Positions 26,121 through 35,515 of a stretch of 64,000 nucleotides of DNA are shown here, one piece after another. Under the pieces are notes generated by a model, which worked only from the letters and a program-made list of their open reading frames with translations, did not search any database and was not told where the DNA came from. The stretch lies in contig NZ_CANKXW010000008.1 of the NCBI RefSeq assembly GCF_947487805.1, positions 1 to 64,000 of the forward strand. The letters run 5' to 3'. Each line of letters begins with the position of its first letter. The first letter of the stretch is position 1. A program made the position numbers and the translations under genes. Source of the stretch: an uncultured Tateyamaria sp. GTDB lineage: Bacteria; Pseudomonadota; Alphaproteobacteria; Rhodobacterales; Rhodobacteraceae.

Positions 26121-26512
26121 CCCATAGATCAGCTTCAGAAACTAAAATCATGGCGGGGGCTGTCATCCGAGGTGGCCTGCGCCCAATTCTCTACTGGCGG
26201 ATGGCCTATGACGAAACGAGCGGCTGAGGGTTGATAACCTCGGCAGTCGATATGACCCCTTGCCCGTCCAAAGGGCGCGCGCCGTTAAAAAAACGCCTCC
26301 CCCCATGCCCCTGTGGTCGCCTTTCGCCGGTGCCGCTTCCGGCAGTGCGCGGAACACGTCAGACCGACCCGTTGACTATCTATCAGTCTGTCGGACGCAA
26401 GCCGGAGACAAATTGCCGAGCCTTTTCATGCGGTCCGCATTGGCAAGAGGTTTCAGCAGCGCTCGCCGGGTTCCACTCGGGTGGCAAACTGCTTGGGCGG
26501 AGGTGCTGGCGG
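26121..26512. other. Stretch without a convincing gene
   Basis: Overlapping short ORFs occur on both strands, but none has a plausible start, ribosome-binding site or conserved motif. The base composition is close to the GC-rich core rather than to the flanking island genes, so this may be degraded sequence. Confidence 0.4.
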
Positions 26513-26743
26513 TCATCCCTGCACCCACCCCATGCGATGGTAGTGGCGCAGCACGATGGCGCGATTGAACAGGGGGAAGCCGACCCACAGCCCGCTGGCC
26601 GTGATCAGCGACAAGAGCGCCCACCAGAACATGCCCTTGAACAGGTAATACAGGGGACCGAACAATAGACACCATAGCCGGTGCCAGTTGCCCAAGATGG
26701 TTTTCGTCTGGCCGTTGAAGGCCCACATCGAGCGGATCGTCAT
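26513..26743 (-). CDS. Small membrane protein (DUF2628-like)
   Basis: The protein has 76 residues from the ATG at 26743, preceded by AAGGAG with good spacing; the ORF track's longer version is not supported. It has the DUF2628-like layout: a short polar head (MTIRSMWAFNGQTKTILGNW), then two hydrophobic helices (LWCLLFGPLYYLFKGMFWWA and LLSLITASGLWVGFPLF) and a conserved-looking AIVLRHYHRMGW tail. Proteins of this kind are found in phages and plasmids as well as chromosomes. Function unknown. Confidence 0.7.
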   Translation of the reverse strand: MTIRSMWAFNGQTKTILGNWHRLWCLLFGPLYYLFKGMFWWALLSLITASGLWVGFPLFNRAIVLRHYHRMGWVQG

Positions 26744-27217
26744 ATCCGTCTCCTTGTTTTCGGGTTCGACGCAAGCGCGATAAGATCCAAGGTAGCTCCG
26801 TGTCAGGGCAATTCCTGCGGCGACGAGGAAGGCCGTGTCCGTCCCGGCAGCCATCAGGAGGTCGGCACCCCTGCACGCTCTGTAACGGGCGCACCGGGGC
26901 GGGAGGGCGATTTCTGCTAGGTCGAGGCGGTCTAGCGCATGGATCACTCTCAGCGGCGCTCTCCGTGGCTCTGGCGAGCGGCATGGCCCTCTGGGCCTGC
27001 GCCCCACATCCCGCGCAGAACAAGCACGCCTCGGCGCGGCGCCCAGCGCGCCAGCCGGGATTGCGACGGGATCACCACGTCTGAGGCACGCCCCGGCGCT
27101 CCTGGCTCAACACAACACCGCCGCGCACGCGTTTGACCGCGCCTGCCAGGGCTTGGTTTGGGATCATCCAGCGTTGGCGACTTGCAGCGCCGCTTGGCCT
27201 CTCGACTATTTTTTTAA
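26744..27217. other. Stretch without a convincing gene
   Basis: A plus-strand frame near 26940-27084 contains a lipoprotein-like run (LSVALASGMALWACAP), but it has no start codon with a ribosome-binding site in front and the rest is basic and low in complexity. Nothing else stands out. The area is GC-rich relative to its surroundings. Confidence 0.4.
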
Positions 27218-27679
27218 TCAGGCCGCATCGAAGTTCGCTGGATCGCTAAAGAAAGCTTCAACCCTCGCTTTAGTAAAAGGTTTTCCCCCAAACCAATGCT
27301 GCTTGAAGCTCTTCATCATGTGCTTGCACCCTAGCTTGTCGTACTGCTGGACTTTTCGAGGGAACTCGATGTTGAGAAAAGGGCGGCGCGCTTCCGAACT
27401 CGACCCATGATGCGGCCCTTGCGTGGTCTCAATTAGTTCGAAACCATGGTATTTTCCATCGAACGATAGCCAATGCCGTACGCAATGCGTCCCCGCCAAC
27501 GCTGGAGGAAGCCTTATCGCGCGGGCTCGATCTGCCAGTGTCTCAGCCTGCGCCGCGAGGGGGCCTTTGAACGCACCGTTTTCTAGAGCCCAGAAAAACC
27601 AATCCGGATCAGCAACAAGGACTTGCGGCAAGGATTTACCTTTGCCTTTCCACTTTCCGAAGTCGACCACATTCCACAA
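27218..27679 (-). CDS. Exonuclease X C-terminal-like small protein
   Basis: The 153-residue protein begins VVDFGKWKGKGKSLPQVLVA, DPDWFFWALE, which matches the 'fGkhkGk.l..lp..dp.yl.W' module found at the C-terminus of exodeoxyribonuclease X and in DUF3820 proteins, thought to bind nucleic acid. No exonuclease catalytic domain precedes it. The only in-frame start after the upstream stop is TTG 27679 (or GTG 27670); a GGGAGGGCGGG run upstream could act as ribosome-binding site. Stand-alone modules of this type occur in mobile elements. Confidence 0.55.
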   Translation of the reverse strand: MWNVVDFGKWKGKGKSLPQVLVADPDWFFWALENGAFKGPLAAQAETLADRARAIRLPPALAGTHCVRHWLSFDGKYHGFELIETTQGPHHGSSSEARRPFLNIEFPRKVQQYDKLGCKHMMKSFKQHWFGGKPFTKARVEAFFSDPANFDAA

Positions 27680-27925
27680 GGGGCCCGCCCTCCCGGCAAC
27701 CTATTAATGTTTTGCTTACTGTCGTCGAAAACCGGTTGCCCAACAAGTATTGGCTGCCATCCAACCTGTTCACGGCCTATGCGCAAAAATGCTCCAAGAC
27801 TTAGATGTTGCATCCGCTGTTCGACCACAGGGCATCACTGGAGCAAAAATTTGTAGTTGGGATTGTCCCTGACACGCTCAAGGCCTTCGTCTTATCGATC
27901 TTCATCAGCAACTTAGGAGATCGAA

Positions 27926-28126
27926 ATGACCGACATCGTGACGCTCAAGGCCATCTGCGAAGAACTCAAGATCGACCCGCGCGAAGCCCGCGAACGCCTA
28001 CGCGCTGTTGCCAGTGATGCCAAGGCGAACCCCGAACTGGCAAAGGCGAGGAAACCGCGCACACCGTGGCAGTGGGTTAAGGGCTCCGCCGCCGAGAAGG
28101 AGGCCCTTAGAGCTCTTCGCAAGTAG
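27926..28126 (+). CDS. Small conserved-looking protein of unknown function
   Basis: The protein has 66 residues with AGGAG before ATG 27926. The N-terminal half, VTLKAICEELKIDPREARER, looks like a short HTH-type helix pair, followed by a Pro/Trp stretch (KPRTPWQWVKGS). I recall similar small proteins in alphaproteobacterial islands, without a known role. It lies 120 bp before the giant STAND gene. Confidence 0.65.
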   Translation: MTDIVTLKAICEELKIDPREARERLRAVASDAKANPELAKARKPRTPWQWVKGSAAEKEALRALRK

Positions 28127-28246
28127 GTTACACAAGTTCAAAGGATCGACTTCGGGGCCCCGAAGCAGACGCGAAGCACGTTGAAGGCGAGCCTATTTCT
28201 CAATAGTCTACTAAGTGAGAAATGAGCAGAAGAGTGAACAAAAAGT

Positions 28247-31200
28247 ATGCCCGCGAGCCCCGAGGCAACAGGTGGCGTCGGCTACACCTTTGAAGATTCA
28301 GTAGTGGCGTCCTATTTGACCGGCCTCCTTGTTGAAGGTGGTGCGCGGGGTATCTCTGAAGCGACTACTGACGGCGTCTTTCTCCAGCGCGCGGCGCTTG
28401 GTGAGCCACTAGACGATATTATCGTGGAAGCGTCGGATCGATACGGCCAACCTTCCAAATTAGCTCTGCAAGTGAAGCAAAGCCCAACGCTGAGTTCTGC
28501 TGAAACTAATACCGACTTTCGAGACGTCATTTCGGCTAGCTGGCGAGAATTCCAGAAAGACGGCTTCAGAATAGGTCGGGACCGTGTTGGCTTAGCTGCT
28601 GCAAATATCGCGCAGTCCACACTCCGGGCAGCCCGCTCTACGCTTGAATGGGCTCGTATATCCAAGTCGGCAGACGACTTTTTTCGGCGGCTCGAAACTG
28701 AGAATTTCGCAAGCGACGCACAAAGAAGGTTTGTGAGCGATGTCCAATCTCTGCTCCCTGCAGGGGCGCAAGATGAGGAAAATTCGTGGCAATTTCTAAG
28801 GCATTTTGTCATCCTCGTCTTTGATACGCTTTCAGAAGGAGCGTCAGGTTCATTCGAGGCAATTGAACGTCTGCGGAATGCGCTACCAACTGGAGAGCGT
28901 CATCGTGCCGAAGAGCTTTGGGTACGATTTTCCCAGATATCACGACAAGCGTCGGGCGCAGCAGGTAGCTTTTCCAGGGCAACATTGGTTGAGCAGCTCA
29001 AGGGAGCGTTTGATCTTTCGTCTCTTCCAAGCATGCGCAGCGATCTGGTGAAAGTAGCAGAAGAAACAAGATACGCTCTTCAAGGTATCCGAATGGACAT
29101 CTCTGGGCTGGTTATTCCACGAAATAGTATTCTGGACACGATTAACGGCATTGTGGATGGCAAGAGATTTATCCAATTGGCGGGCGAGGCCGGTTCGGGA
29201 AAGTCGGCGGTGTTACGTGCGATGGCCGAAGAGCACACCCGGCACGGTTTCGCTCTTGTTCTGACCGATAAGCGTCTCGTCGGCCCCGGCTGGCCCTCAC
29301 TGGCCACGCACCTGCGCCTAGAAACGGAACGGCTCGCTGACCTCCTTTTTGAGCTAGCCACACTGGGAAAGCCGACTCTCTTCATCGACGGGATAGATCG
29401 CTTGGGTAATGAGGCCCGTCAGACAGTTTCAGACATCGTGACTACTCTTCTTGATGATCCAAGGCTTGCGGACTGGCGCGTTGTGGCATCTACCCGGTCG
29501 TCACACCTCGAAGACTTGAGGATATGGCTCCCTCATCAACTCATTGAGGACGACCAAGCACATATCGTCGAGATCGATGGATTTGATGACAATGAGGCTG
29601 GCATCCTTGCTGAGCGGTTTCCAGCGATGCACGAAGTCCTGTTCGCCGAGGGTCAAGAGAAGGAATTTGCAAGGCGCCCTTTCTTTGCTCAGGTTTTGGC
29701 ACAGCGTTCAGTGAGCACTGATGGAGCGGCGAGCAAGTTTTCCGAGATTTCGCTAGCGCAGATTTGGCTAGAAGGACCGCACGGTCTACATGAAAAGGCC
29801 GCTTCGATTGAGCGCCGCCACGCGATGGGTGAGCTGGCCGCGAGATGCGCTCAAGCAACCAATAGAAGCGCCGCAGTAGAAGGCATTTCCGCTCAAGCTC
29901 TGACGGCACTAGTACAAGAACGAGCGATAGCGGAGGTTGCGGGTAGCGGACGATATTCCTTTACCCACGACATATTTCTTGAATGGGCGATGTTCGGTTT
30001 GTGCCGCCAAAATGGTCCAGATTGGCCGAGCACCCTCACCGCCGCTGGAGACAGGCCCGGAATGATCCGGGTAGTGGAGCTACTGTCACAGTTTGAATTC
30101 GAGACCGGAGACAACTGGTCAGAAACTCAATTGGCACTGGAACAGCAGGAAGCGTGGCGTCATTGGAGCAGGGTTTGGCTCCTTGCCCCATTTGCCTCGC
30201 CAGCGTTCTTTGATCGCAAAGATGCGATTTCGGCTTTTTTGAGCGAATACCACCGTCTCATCCGGCTCCTTTCTTCTTTCCGAGCACACAAGACTATCGA
30301 AAACCTTCTAGTCGTCCATGGCGCGTTCGAACTCGGCGAGAAAACTAAATTCGAAAAATTCAGAATAGCTGATTTTTTGTCATGGCCCCGTCCCGTTCGG
30401 AACTGGAGGCGGCTTCTAATCTGGCTACTTTCTCTAGATTGGAATGAGGAAACAATCGAGGACATAGTCGACACGTTCGATGTCTGGCTTAACCTGTTCC
30501 AAGATTATCCCGACAGGATCAAAGATCGTTTTGCTCAAAGAATCGATCAAATTCTGACTGAGTGGGATGCTTATGACTATTGGGACCGGACCAAAAAGAC
30601 CAGACCGTTGGGGTTTCATAAGGACGGTTTAGGCGGCAAACTTCGACAGGCTTTCCTAAGGTCCTCGCTCACCAACACGGACCTACTAAGTCGGAGGCTT
30701 CAAGCGTGGACGAGCGAACGGATTGACGACAAGGTCCAATCCAGCGTCTTTGAATGGAGCGTGCGTCTTGCCAGTGTTGTCCCTGAAGCCCTAGCTGACT
30801 TTTCCTTCCAGGCGTTCATCGACCCACTACCATCAGAGTCAGCCGAGAGGTCGCGGGGGCAGATGATCGGTTGGTCGCCCCATATGAATGATTGGGATTC
30901 TCCGGGCATTAGCAACTATTCGCGCCACTGCCATCCAGCTTCTCCTATTCAACAACCATTCGCAGCCCTTTTCGAGCACGCACCTCAGGAAGGTCTTCGT
31001 TTAGTTCGCAGGCTGCTTAGCCGGACCGTTGTCGCGTGGAGAGAGCTACCCCAATACGACTATCGCAACCGCGAAATTCCAATCCCATTCAGCGTGGATT
31101 TCCCCTGGGGAACTCAAACGTTCTGGGGCGACCAAAGGATTCATGGTTGGTATCGAGGTCTGTTTTCTTGCGACATCCTCGGGTCGGCACTTATGGCGCT

Positions 31201-33475
31201 GGAAAACTGGGCGTTCTCCGAGCTTGAAGCCGGACGGGACGTTGATGAGATCGTACGGGAGCTTGTTACAGGACACGAAAGCGTGGCCACGCTGGGCATC
31301 GCCTTGGGAGTCTTGTTGGACAAGGACGCGCTGTCGCCTGCGGCAGCCGCTCTCGTAGGCTGCCAGCACATCTGGGCCATGGACGAGTACCGCTGGCAAC
31401 ACGATGTCCAAGGCCTTCACTCAAATGAAATCGGAGCGAGCTTCGGCTTGTCTATCGATACAACTCATCTTGAAGCACTGAAACGCCTCAACTCGCGGCC
31501 TTCCCGGAAAAAGAACATCAGGTGGCTCGCGACAGCATTTATTCTCACAGCTAACGACCAACGCGAAAAGGTAGCGGAAAAGCTTACCAGCTTTCCAACT
31601 GAGCTACCCTTCACCCACGAAGGCCAAGAAGATGATGATAAGCTAGTCGCATATCTTCTGCATCGAGCCGAGGAGTGGGCCGCGATGGCAGACCTTTCGA
31701 ACTATGCTCAGGTGGAGACCGATGATGGGAAAGTCGGCGTCGCATTTCAGCCGTCAGACGAACGAGTGCAACAAGCTGAAGAAGCAGGTGAGCGGCTAGC
31801 CCATTGGAACAAAGGCTTCCAACTGCTTAAACAATGTGAGGCTTGGTTTGAGAGCGGTAAAATTGGTGATGAGACGCGAGATGAAATTGTAGCGCTCGCA
31901 CGCCAGGTCGACAACGAGGACCTGTTCAAATCTGGTTTTGATGCCGGAGACCCCGGCAGCCGCCGCGCTGGCGGAGTAGCAGCCGTGTCAGCAGCGATCC
32001 TGAGTTTGAAGCCCGATCTTCCACATGATCAAGTGGAATGGGCCGAAAGCGTTGCATTTCGCGCCGCCAGTACTGTTCCGGCAAACGATGAGTTTTTTCA
32101 CGCTGATGCTCCTGCCGACGACAGACCCGAAACATTTGCATCAAAGGGATTGGCGGCGATAGTTGCGGGTCGCGGACCATTAGCAAGTTCGGCACAGGAA
32201 GAACTGGTTCGGTTGTGCTTTCATCCCTACAAGGGCGTGCAGTTAGCTGCCTTGTCAAACGCCGCGTCATGTTGGCGAGAGCATAAGGACTTCGCGGACA
32301 AGTGCACGGCACTTGCTTTCAAGCTGACGACTCTTGAATTGGATCGTGGTTCGCCTGATTGGTACCGGCGACGCGATGAGAGAGACAGCCATCTGGCCGC
32401 CGAAAAACAACGGCTGTTTGAGGCGACTATACAAGGTATAGCCTCCGGCGACTGGAACGGGCTGTCTGAGACGTATGCCGAAATCGGGCCGGAACACTTA
32501 GATCAATGGCGCGTCAAAGACTTCGCATCGATGTTGTCGATCATCCCGAAAGACAGGTTCAACGAAGATCATGCTTTTCGTGACGACCTATTAGCTCTTC
32601 TGCATAGCTTCGTTGAAAAGCTCACTGCGGCAATTGGCGCAGCTGACGAAGCCGAGCACCGTTCAGGCTCAAGCCTAAGTTTGGAGTTTTCCAGTTGCAT
32701 TTGGGACTTGGCAGCGCTGTGCGAGAAATTGCCAATTGAAAATATTCGTAGTGCAATCATACCCATACTGTCTCAGTTGCCCCATAAGCCGAAGAGCGAA
32801 GTTCTCTCGACTTTCGCAAATGCGTACTCCTGCATGCGACTTCTGGATTCACCGACAGTTCCAGCGGGCATTGTTAATGTTTTTCTCGACATCTTTGAGG
32901 CAGTCGCTGATGACCCGGATTGGAAGCGTCCCGAGTGGCGGGAGGACTATGGACTTCCCGAGCAGCTTCACAAATTGGTTCGTATCGCAATGGGGGCAAA
33001 TTGGGATCGGCCAGCAATGGGTGCGGCCCGCTTCGCTAACAATGATTGGTCCGATGCAAAGCTACTGGACCCATTGATTGATTTGATGCTCCAAAGATTT
33101 GGCCATCTACCGCAGGTCATGCAAGCATTCTTGCTCCATGTTGAAAGGTCATTCGATCACCGCAGCAGCGAATTCCTCGCTTCGAGGTTGGGAGGCATCG
33201 CGCCCGCAGTTTGGCAGTCTAGAGGGTTTTGGTCCGGGGGAAGAACTGCGCAACTCGCCGGTCTAATTCAATCCTTTGCCGAACGCGACGCCCCATTGCA
33301 GCCTGATGTCCACGTTCAGTTCTTGGAGATTCTCGATCACTTGATTGAACTTGGGGATCGTCGCGCAGCAGCGCTTCAAATTAGCTCGCTCTTTGATCTT
33401 CCGCGCAGGCAAACACCGCAGAGTGTTTCTTCGATAGGCCCCGCAAGCGGCCTGCCGAGATTGATACCCGAATGA
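28247..33475 (+). CDS. Giant STAND-type NTPase with Cap4-like nuclease domain, probable anti-phage effector
   Basis: The 1742-residue protein has three parts. Residues 9-150 are a Cap4-like dsDNA-endonuclease domain: GGVGYTFEDSVVASYL, FLQRAALGEPLDDIIVEA with the acidic pair at 56-57, and LALQVKQSP with Lys77. Residues about 285-600 are a STAND/NACHT-type NTPase, with Walker A GEAGSGKS (313-320), Walker B TLFIDGID (377-384), a sensor STRSS at 416-420 and the winged-helix motif YSFTHDIFLEWA (570-581). The remaining 1100 residues are helical repeats, a probable sensor. The layout is that of Avs-type defence proteins, where target binding triggers oligomerization and DNA cleavage. It stands alone without partner genes and ends 73 bp before the tRNA gene. 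A+T-rich for this genome. Confidence 0.8.
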   Translation: MPASPEATGGVGYTFEDSVVASYLTGLLVEGGARGISEATTDGVFLQRAALGEPLDDIIVEASDRYGQPSKLALQVKQSPTLSSAETNTDFRDVISASWREFQKDGFRIGRDRVGLAAANIAQSTLRAARSTLEWARISKSADDFFRRLETENFASDAQRRFVSDVQSLLPAGAQDEENSWQFLRHFVILVFDTLSEGASGSFEAIERLRNALPTGERHRAEELWVRFSQISRQASGAAGSFSRATLVEQLKGAFDLSSLPSMRSDLVKVAEETRYALQGIRMDISGLVIPRNSILDTINGIVDGKRFIQLAGEAGSGKSAVLRAMAEEHTRHGFALVLTDKRLVGPGWPSLATHLRLETERLADLLFELATLGKPTLFIDGIDRLGNEARQTVSDIVTTLLDDPRLADWRVVASTRSSHLEDLRIWLPHQLIEDDQAHIVEIDGFDDNEAGILAERFPAMHEVLFAEGQEKEFARRPFFAQVLAQRSVSTDGAASKFSEISLAQIWLEGPHGLHEKAASIERRHAMGELAARCAQATNRSAAVEGISAQALTALVQERAIAEVAGSGRYSFTHDIFLEWAMFGLCRQNGPDWPSTLTAAGDRPGMIRVVELLSQFEFETGDNWSETQLALEQQEAWRHWSRVWLLAPFASPAFFDRKDAISAFLSEYHRLIRLLSSFRAHKTIENLLVVHGAFELGEKTKFEKFRIADFLSWPRPVRNWRRLLIWLLSLDWNEETIEDIVDTFDVWLNLFQDYPDRIKDRFAQRIDQILTEWDAYDYWDRTKKTRPLGFHKDGLGGKLRQAFLRSSLTNTDLLSRRLQAWTSERIDDKVQSSVFEWSVRLASVVPEALADFSFQAFIDPLPSESAERSRGQMIGWSPHMNDWDSPGISNYSRHCHPASPIQQPFAALFEHAPQEGLRLVRRLLSRTVVAWRELPQYDYRNREIPIPFSVDFPWGTQTFWGDQRIHGWYRGLFSCDILGSALMALENWAFSELEAGRDVDEIVRELVTGHESVATLGIALGVLLDKDALSPAAAALVGCQHIWAMDEYRWQHDVQGLHSNEIGASFGLSIDTTHLEALKRLNSRPSRKKNIRWLATAFILTANDQREKVAEKLTSFPTELPFTHEGQEDDDKLVAYLLHRAEEWAAMADLSNYAQVETDDGKVGVAFQPSDERVQQAEEAGERLAHWNKGFQLLKQCEAWFESGKIGDETRDEIVALARQVDNEDLFKSGFDAGDPGSRRAGGVAAVSAAILSLKPDLPHDQVEWAESVAFRAASTVPANDEFFHADAPADDRPETFASKGLAAIVAGRGPLASSAQEELVRLCFHPYKGVQLAALSNAASCWREHKDFADKCTALAFKLTTLELDRGSPDWYRRRDERDSHLAAEKQRLFEATIQGIASGDWNGLSETYAEIGPEHLDQWRVKDFASMLSIIPKDRFNEDHAFRDDLLALLHSFVEKLTAAIGAADEAEHRSGSSLSLEFSSCIWDLAALCEKLPIENIRSAIIPILSQLPHKPKSEVLSTFANAYSCMRLLDSPTVPAGIVNVFLDIFEAVADDPDWKRPEWREDYGLPEQLHKLVRIAMGANWDRPAMGAARFANNDWSDAKLLDPLIDLMLQRFGHLPQVMQAFLLHVERSFDHRSSEFLASRLGGIAPAVWQSRGFWSGGRTAQLAGLIQSFAERDAPLQPDVHVQFLEILDHLIELGDRRAAALQISSLFDLPRRQTPQSVSSIGPASGLPRLIPE

Positions 33476-33548
33476 TACCCAAGACTATTTGGGTCAGGTG
33501 CTCATCCGCAGTAATGTCATGCAAGTATTTGATTTCGCTTTGTTTTAA

Positions 33549-33593
33549 TGGTGCCCGGGGGCGGAATCGAACCACCGACACGAGGATTTTCAA
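33549..33593. repeat. att3: attachment core inside the intact tRNA-Phe gene
   Basis: The 3' 45 nt of the tRNA-Phe gene, identical to the copies at 1178 and 17905. Only here does the sequence continue into a complete tRNA, so this is the chromosome-proximal end of the array. Confidence 0.9.
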
Positions 33594-33623
33594 TCCACTG
33601 CTCTACCCCTGAGCTACCCGGGC
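33549..33623 (-). tRNA. tRNA-Phe (GAA), CCA encoded
   Basis: The minus strand folds into a cloverleaf of 75 nt. The acceptor stem pairs GCCCGGG with CCCGGGC, the D stem GCTC with GAGC, and the T stem GGTGG with CCGCC. The anticodon loop is TTGAAAA, giving GAA. The CCA end is genomic. The anticodon stem GTGGA/TCCTC has one T-T mismatch (positions 28/42). It is the integration target of the islands to its left, and its 5' side borders the core gene yacG. Confidence 0.93.
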
Positions 33624-33720
33624 ACGGGAGACGGCTCTGCCGTCAGGTCGCAGCGTGATAGGCCGATGCGCAAACACTGTCCATAGGAAAACCGACAAAA
33701 AATCGCGGCAAGCGCAACAT

Positions 33721-33891
33721 TCAATGGCGCGGCTCTTCGTCGATGTCGGACAGGTCCTGATCTTCCTCGCGTTGCGACGGTACGGCGTAGCTGCCGCTCA
33801 TCCATCGGGCAAGGTCGATATCCGCGCAGCGCCGCGAGCAGAACGGCCGGTATCTGGGCTGCGTTTCATTCTGGCAGATGGGACAGCTCAT
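33721..33891 (-). CDS. yacG: DNA gyrase inhibitor YacG (zinc-ribbon), too short for the ORF track
   Basis: The 56-residue reading frame [30 protein letters not shown]... is a textbook YacG. It has a CPIC knuckle, a second FCSRRCADIDLARW knuckle giving four zinc ligands, a WMSGSYAVP stretch and an acidic tail. In E. coli YacG binds GyrB and inhibits gyrase. The ATG at 33891 overlaps the rng stop (ATGA). The infA-maf-rng-yacG order is usual in Rhodobacterales. Confidence 0.92.
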   Translation of the reverse strand: MSCPICQNETQPRYRPFCSRRCADIDLARWMSGSYAVPSQREEDQDLSDIDEEPRH

Positions 33892-34910
33892 CCCAGAACC
33901 TCCGCCAAAGGCAACCTCGCGCGTTTGCGTTGCAGCTCAAAGTGACCCAGCGGCGTCCAACCGGCGAAGACAGTGTCAATGTCATCGTCGCGGAACGCCG
34001 CGCGCAGGGCATTTTCGAAACTGCGGCGTTCCTTCTTGGGCATGGGCGCCAGATCGAGGGTGATCTGCCCGCCCAAACCACGTACACGAAGCGCCGCCGG
34101 CAAGGCGCGCGCACAGGCGATATTTGCGCGCAAACCTGCGGCAAAGGATCCGTCGGTGCCGGTGTTCACGTCAACCGCCACGAGCGCGCGGGTTTCTTCG
34201 ACGTAGAACGATGCGCCCTGGGGCAGGTCGACATGGGCACCGCGCCCGGCATCGACTGCGTCCAAGACCCCATATTCTTCGAAACAGCCTGTTGTTGTCA
34301 CCACCTCTGCCGGCGCGACCCAGTCGCGCCAGGCCAACACATGCGGACCATCGCCCTGGACCAGCACGTCCACGCCTTGCCCCGCGTCCGCCACGACCTG
34401 CTCGGCCAGTTCGCGCATCGCGGCAATGTCCTCGGCCACCGCGTCACGGTCGGCCTCTGCCGCGGCTGAGCGCAGGATCAGACCCATCTCGCACCCGTCC
34501 ATGACTTCGTGTGCGACCTCCAGAAGGACGTCACGGATATCCTCGTCCCGGATGCGGCGCGAGAGATTCAACCCGGGCGCGTCGGGTGTGACGATGGCGT
34601 AGCGGCTTTTGAAGAGGAGCTTGTGGCTGACCGGGATGGCTTTGCCCGGCTCGGCATAGCCTGTCACCTGGACCTGAACCGTTTCGCCCGCGCCAATGCC
34701 TTTGACCCCGCGCAAATAGGCGGCCCCGTCCGGCGTCTTGAGAAATATCCCTCCCTGCCCCGGAACCGGGCGGTCCGTGATGGCACGGTAAACCGTACCA
34801 GACCGCGGCGCATCGCCATCGATCAACAGGTCATGCAATGCCCCATCAACCATGAGCGCAGCCGCTTCGCGGCCATCAATATGATCAAGACAAATCTGAC
34901 GCCCCTTCAT
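33888..34910 (-). CDS. rng: RNase E/G family ribonuclease, short form
   Basis: The protein has 340 residues from the ATG at 34910 ([10 protein letters not shown]), which overlaps the maf stop by 4 bp; the ORF track's longer start lies inside maf. It has the catalytic-core features of RNase G/E: an S1-like start, a [19 protein letters not shown] block carrying the metal-binding Asp, [12 protein letters not shown] and the ending [12 protein letters not shown]. It lacks the CPxCxG zinc link and the scaffold domain of RNase E, so it is a compact RNase G-like enzyme acting in rRNA and mRNA processing. Rhodobacterales usually also have a full-length rne elsewhere. Confidence 0.85.
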   Translation of the reverse strand: MKGRQICLDHIDGREAAALMVDGALHDLLIDGDAPRSGTVYRAITDRPVPGQGGIFLKTPDGAAYLRGVKGIGAGETVQVQVTGYAEPGKAIPVSHKLLFKSRYAIVTPDAPGLNLSRRIRDEDIRDVLLEVAHEVMDGCEMGLILRSAAAEADRDAVAEDIAAMRELAEQVVADAGQGVDVLVQGDGPHVLAWRDWVAPAEVVTTTGCFEEYGVLDAVDAGRGAHVDLPQGASFYVEETRALVAVDVNTGTDGSFAAGLRANIACARALPAALRVRGLGGQITLDLAPMPKKERRSFENALRAAFRDDDIDTVFAGWTPLGHFELQRKRARLPLAEVLG

Positions 34911-35506
34911 CGTGATCCCTTCTCGCTGTTTGGTGCACGCGCCCAGATGTCCACGCCTGCGGCGGTCAAGAGCCCGCCTGTTTCCGCCAGAGGCAATCCG
35001 ACGATCGCGGTGTATGAGCCGGAAATCCAGGGGATCAGTGCGCTTGCAGGCCCTTGGATACCATAGCCACCAGCCTTGCCACGCCAATCTTCAGTGGCGA
35101 TATATCCCGCAATCTCGGCATGGGACAGCGACTTCATGCGCACCGTGCTGACGACATCTGTCTGCCAGATCCGATCCGCACGGCGCACGGCCACGGCTGT
35201 GATGACCCGGTGCCTCCGGCCAGACATCAGGCGCAGGAACGCGGCCGCTTCCACTGCATCGGCGGCCTTGCCCAGAATACGGCGCCCCACCGCAACGGTT
35301 GTGTCGGCGCACAGCACGATGTCCTGCGCATCGGCCTCGACGGCCACGACTTTTTCACGGGCGATACGGGTGCAATAGGCTCGCGGCAATTCCCCCGGTT
35401 TCGGGTCTTCGTCGATATCCGGAGGGCGTACAGCATCCGGCACAACGCCGATCTGCCCGAGCAGCTCAAGTCGCCGCGGGCTTCCCGATCCCAGTACAAA
35501 TGCCAT
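34907..35506 (-). CDS. maf: Maf-family nucleoside triphosphate pyrophosphatase
   Basis: The 199-residue protein has the Maf signature at its start ([14 protein letters not shown], a nucleotide-binding S-x-R-R motif), the catalytic strand [11 protein letters not shown] with the key Asp, and the conserved [13 protein letters not shown] block. Maf enzymes hydrolyse non-canonical or excess NTPs to monophosphates. Length is normal. The gene follows infA by 9 bp and overlaps rng by 4 bp, so the three form one operon with yacG. Confidence 0.93.
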   Translation of the reverse strand: MAFVLGSGSPRRLELLGQIGVVPDAVRPPDIDEDPKPGELPRAYCTRIAREKVVAVEADAQDIVLCADTTVAVGRRILGKAADAVEAAAFLRLMSGRRHRVITAVAVRRADRIWQTDVVSTVRMKSLSHAEIAGYIATEDWRGKAGGYGIQGPASALIPWISGSYTAIVGLPLAETGGLLTAAGVDIWARAPNSEKGSR

Positions 35507-35515
35507 CTGGAGCGG

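Noticed and set aside
26800-27084. Lipoprotein-like ORF (LSVALASGMALWACAP)
   Set aside because: No start codon with a ribosome-binding site in front of the hydrophobic run, and the rest is basic low-complexity sequence.
21713-27880. TTGTCCCTGAC near both ends of the satellite core as att sites
   Set aside because: An 11-bp match in a 6-kb span is too short to separate from chance; kept only as a remark in a finding.
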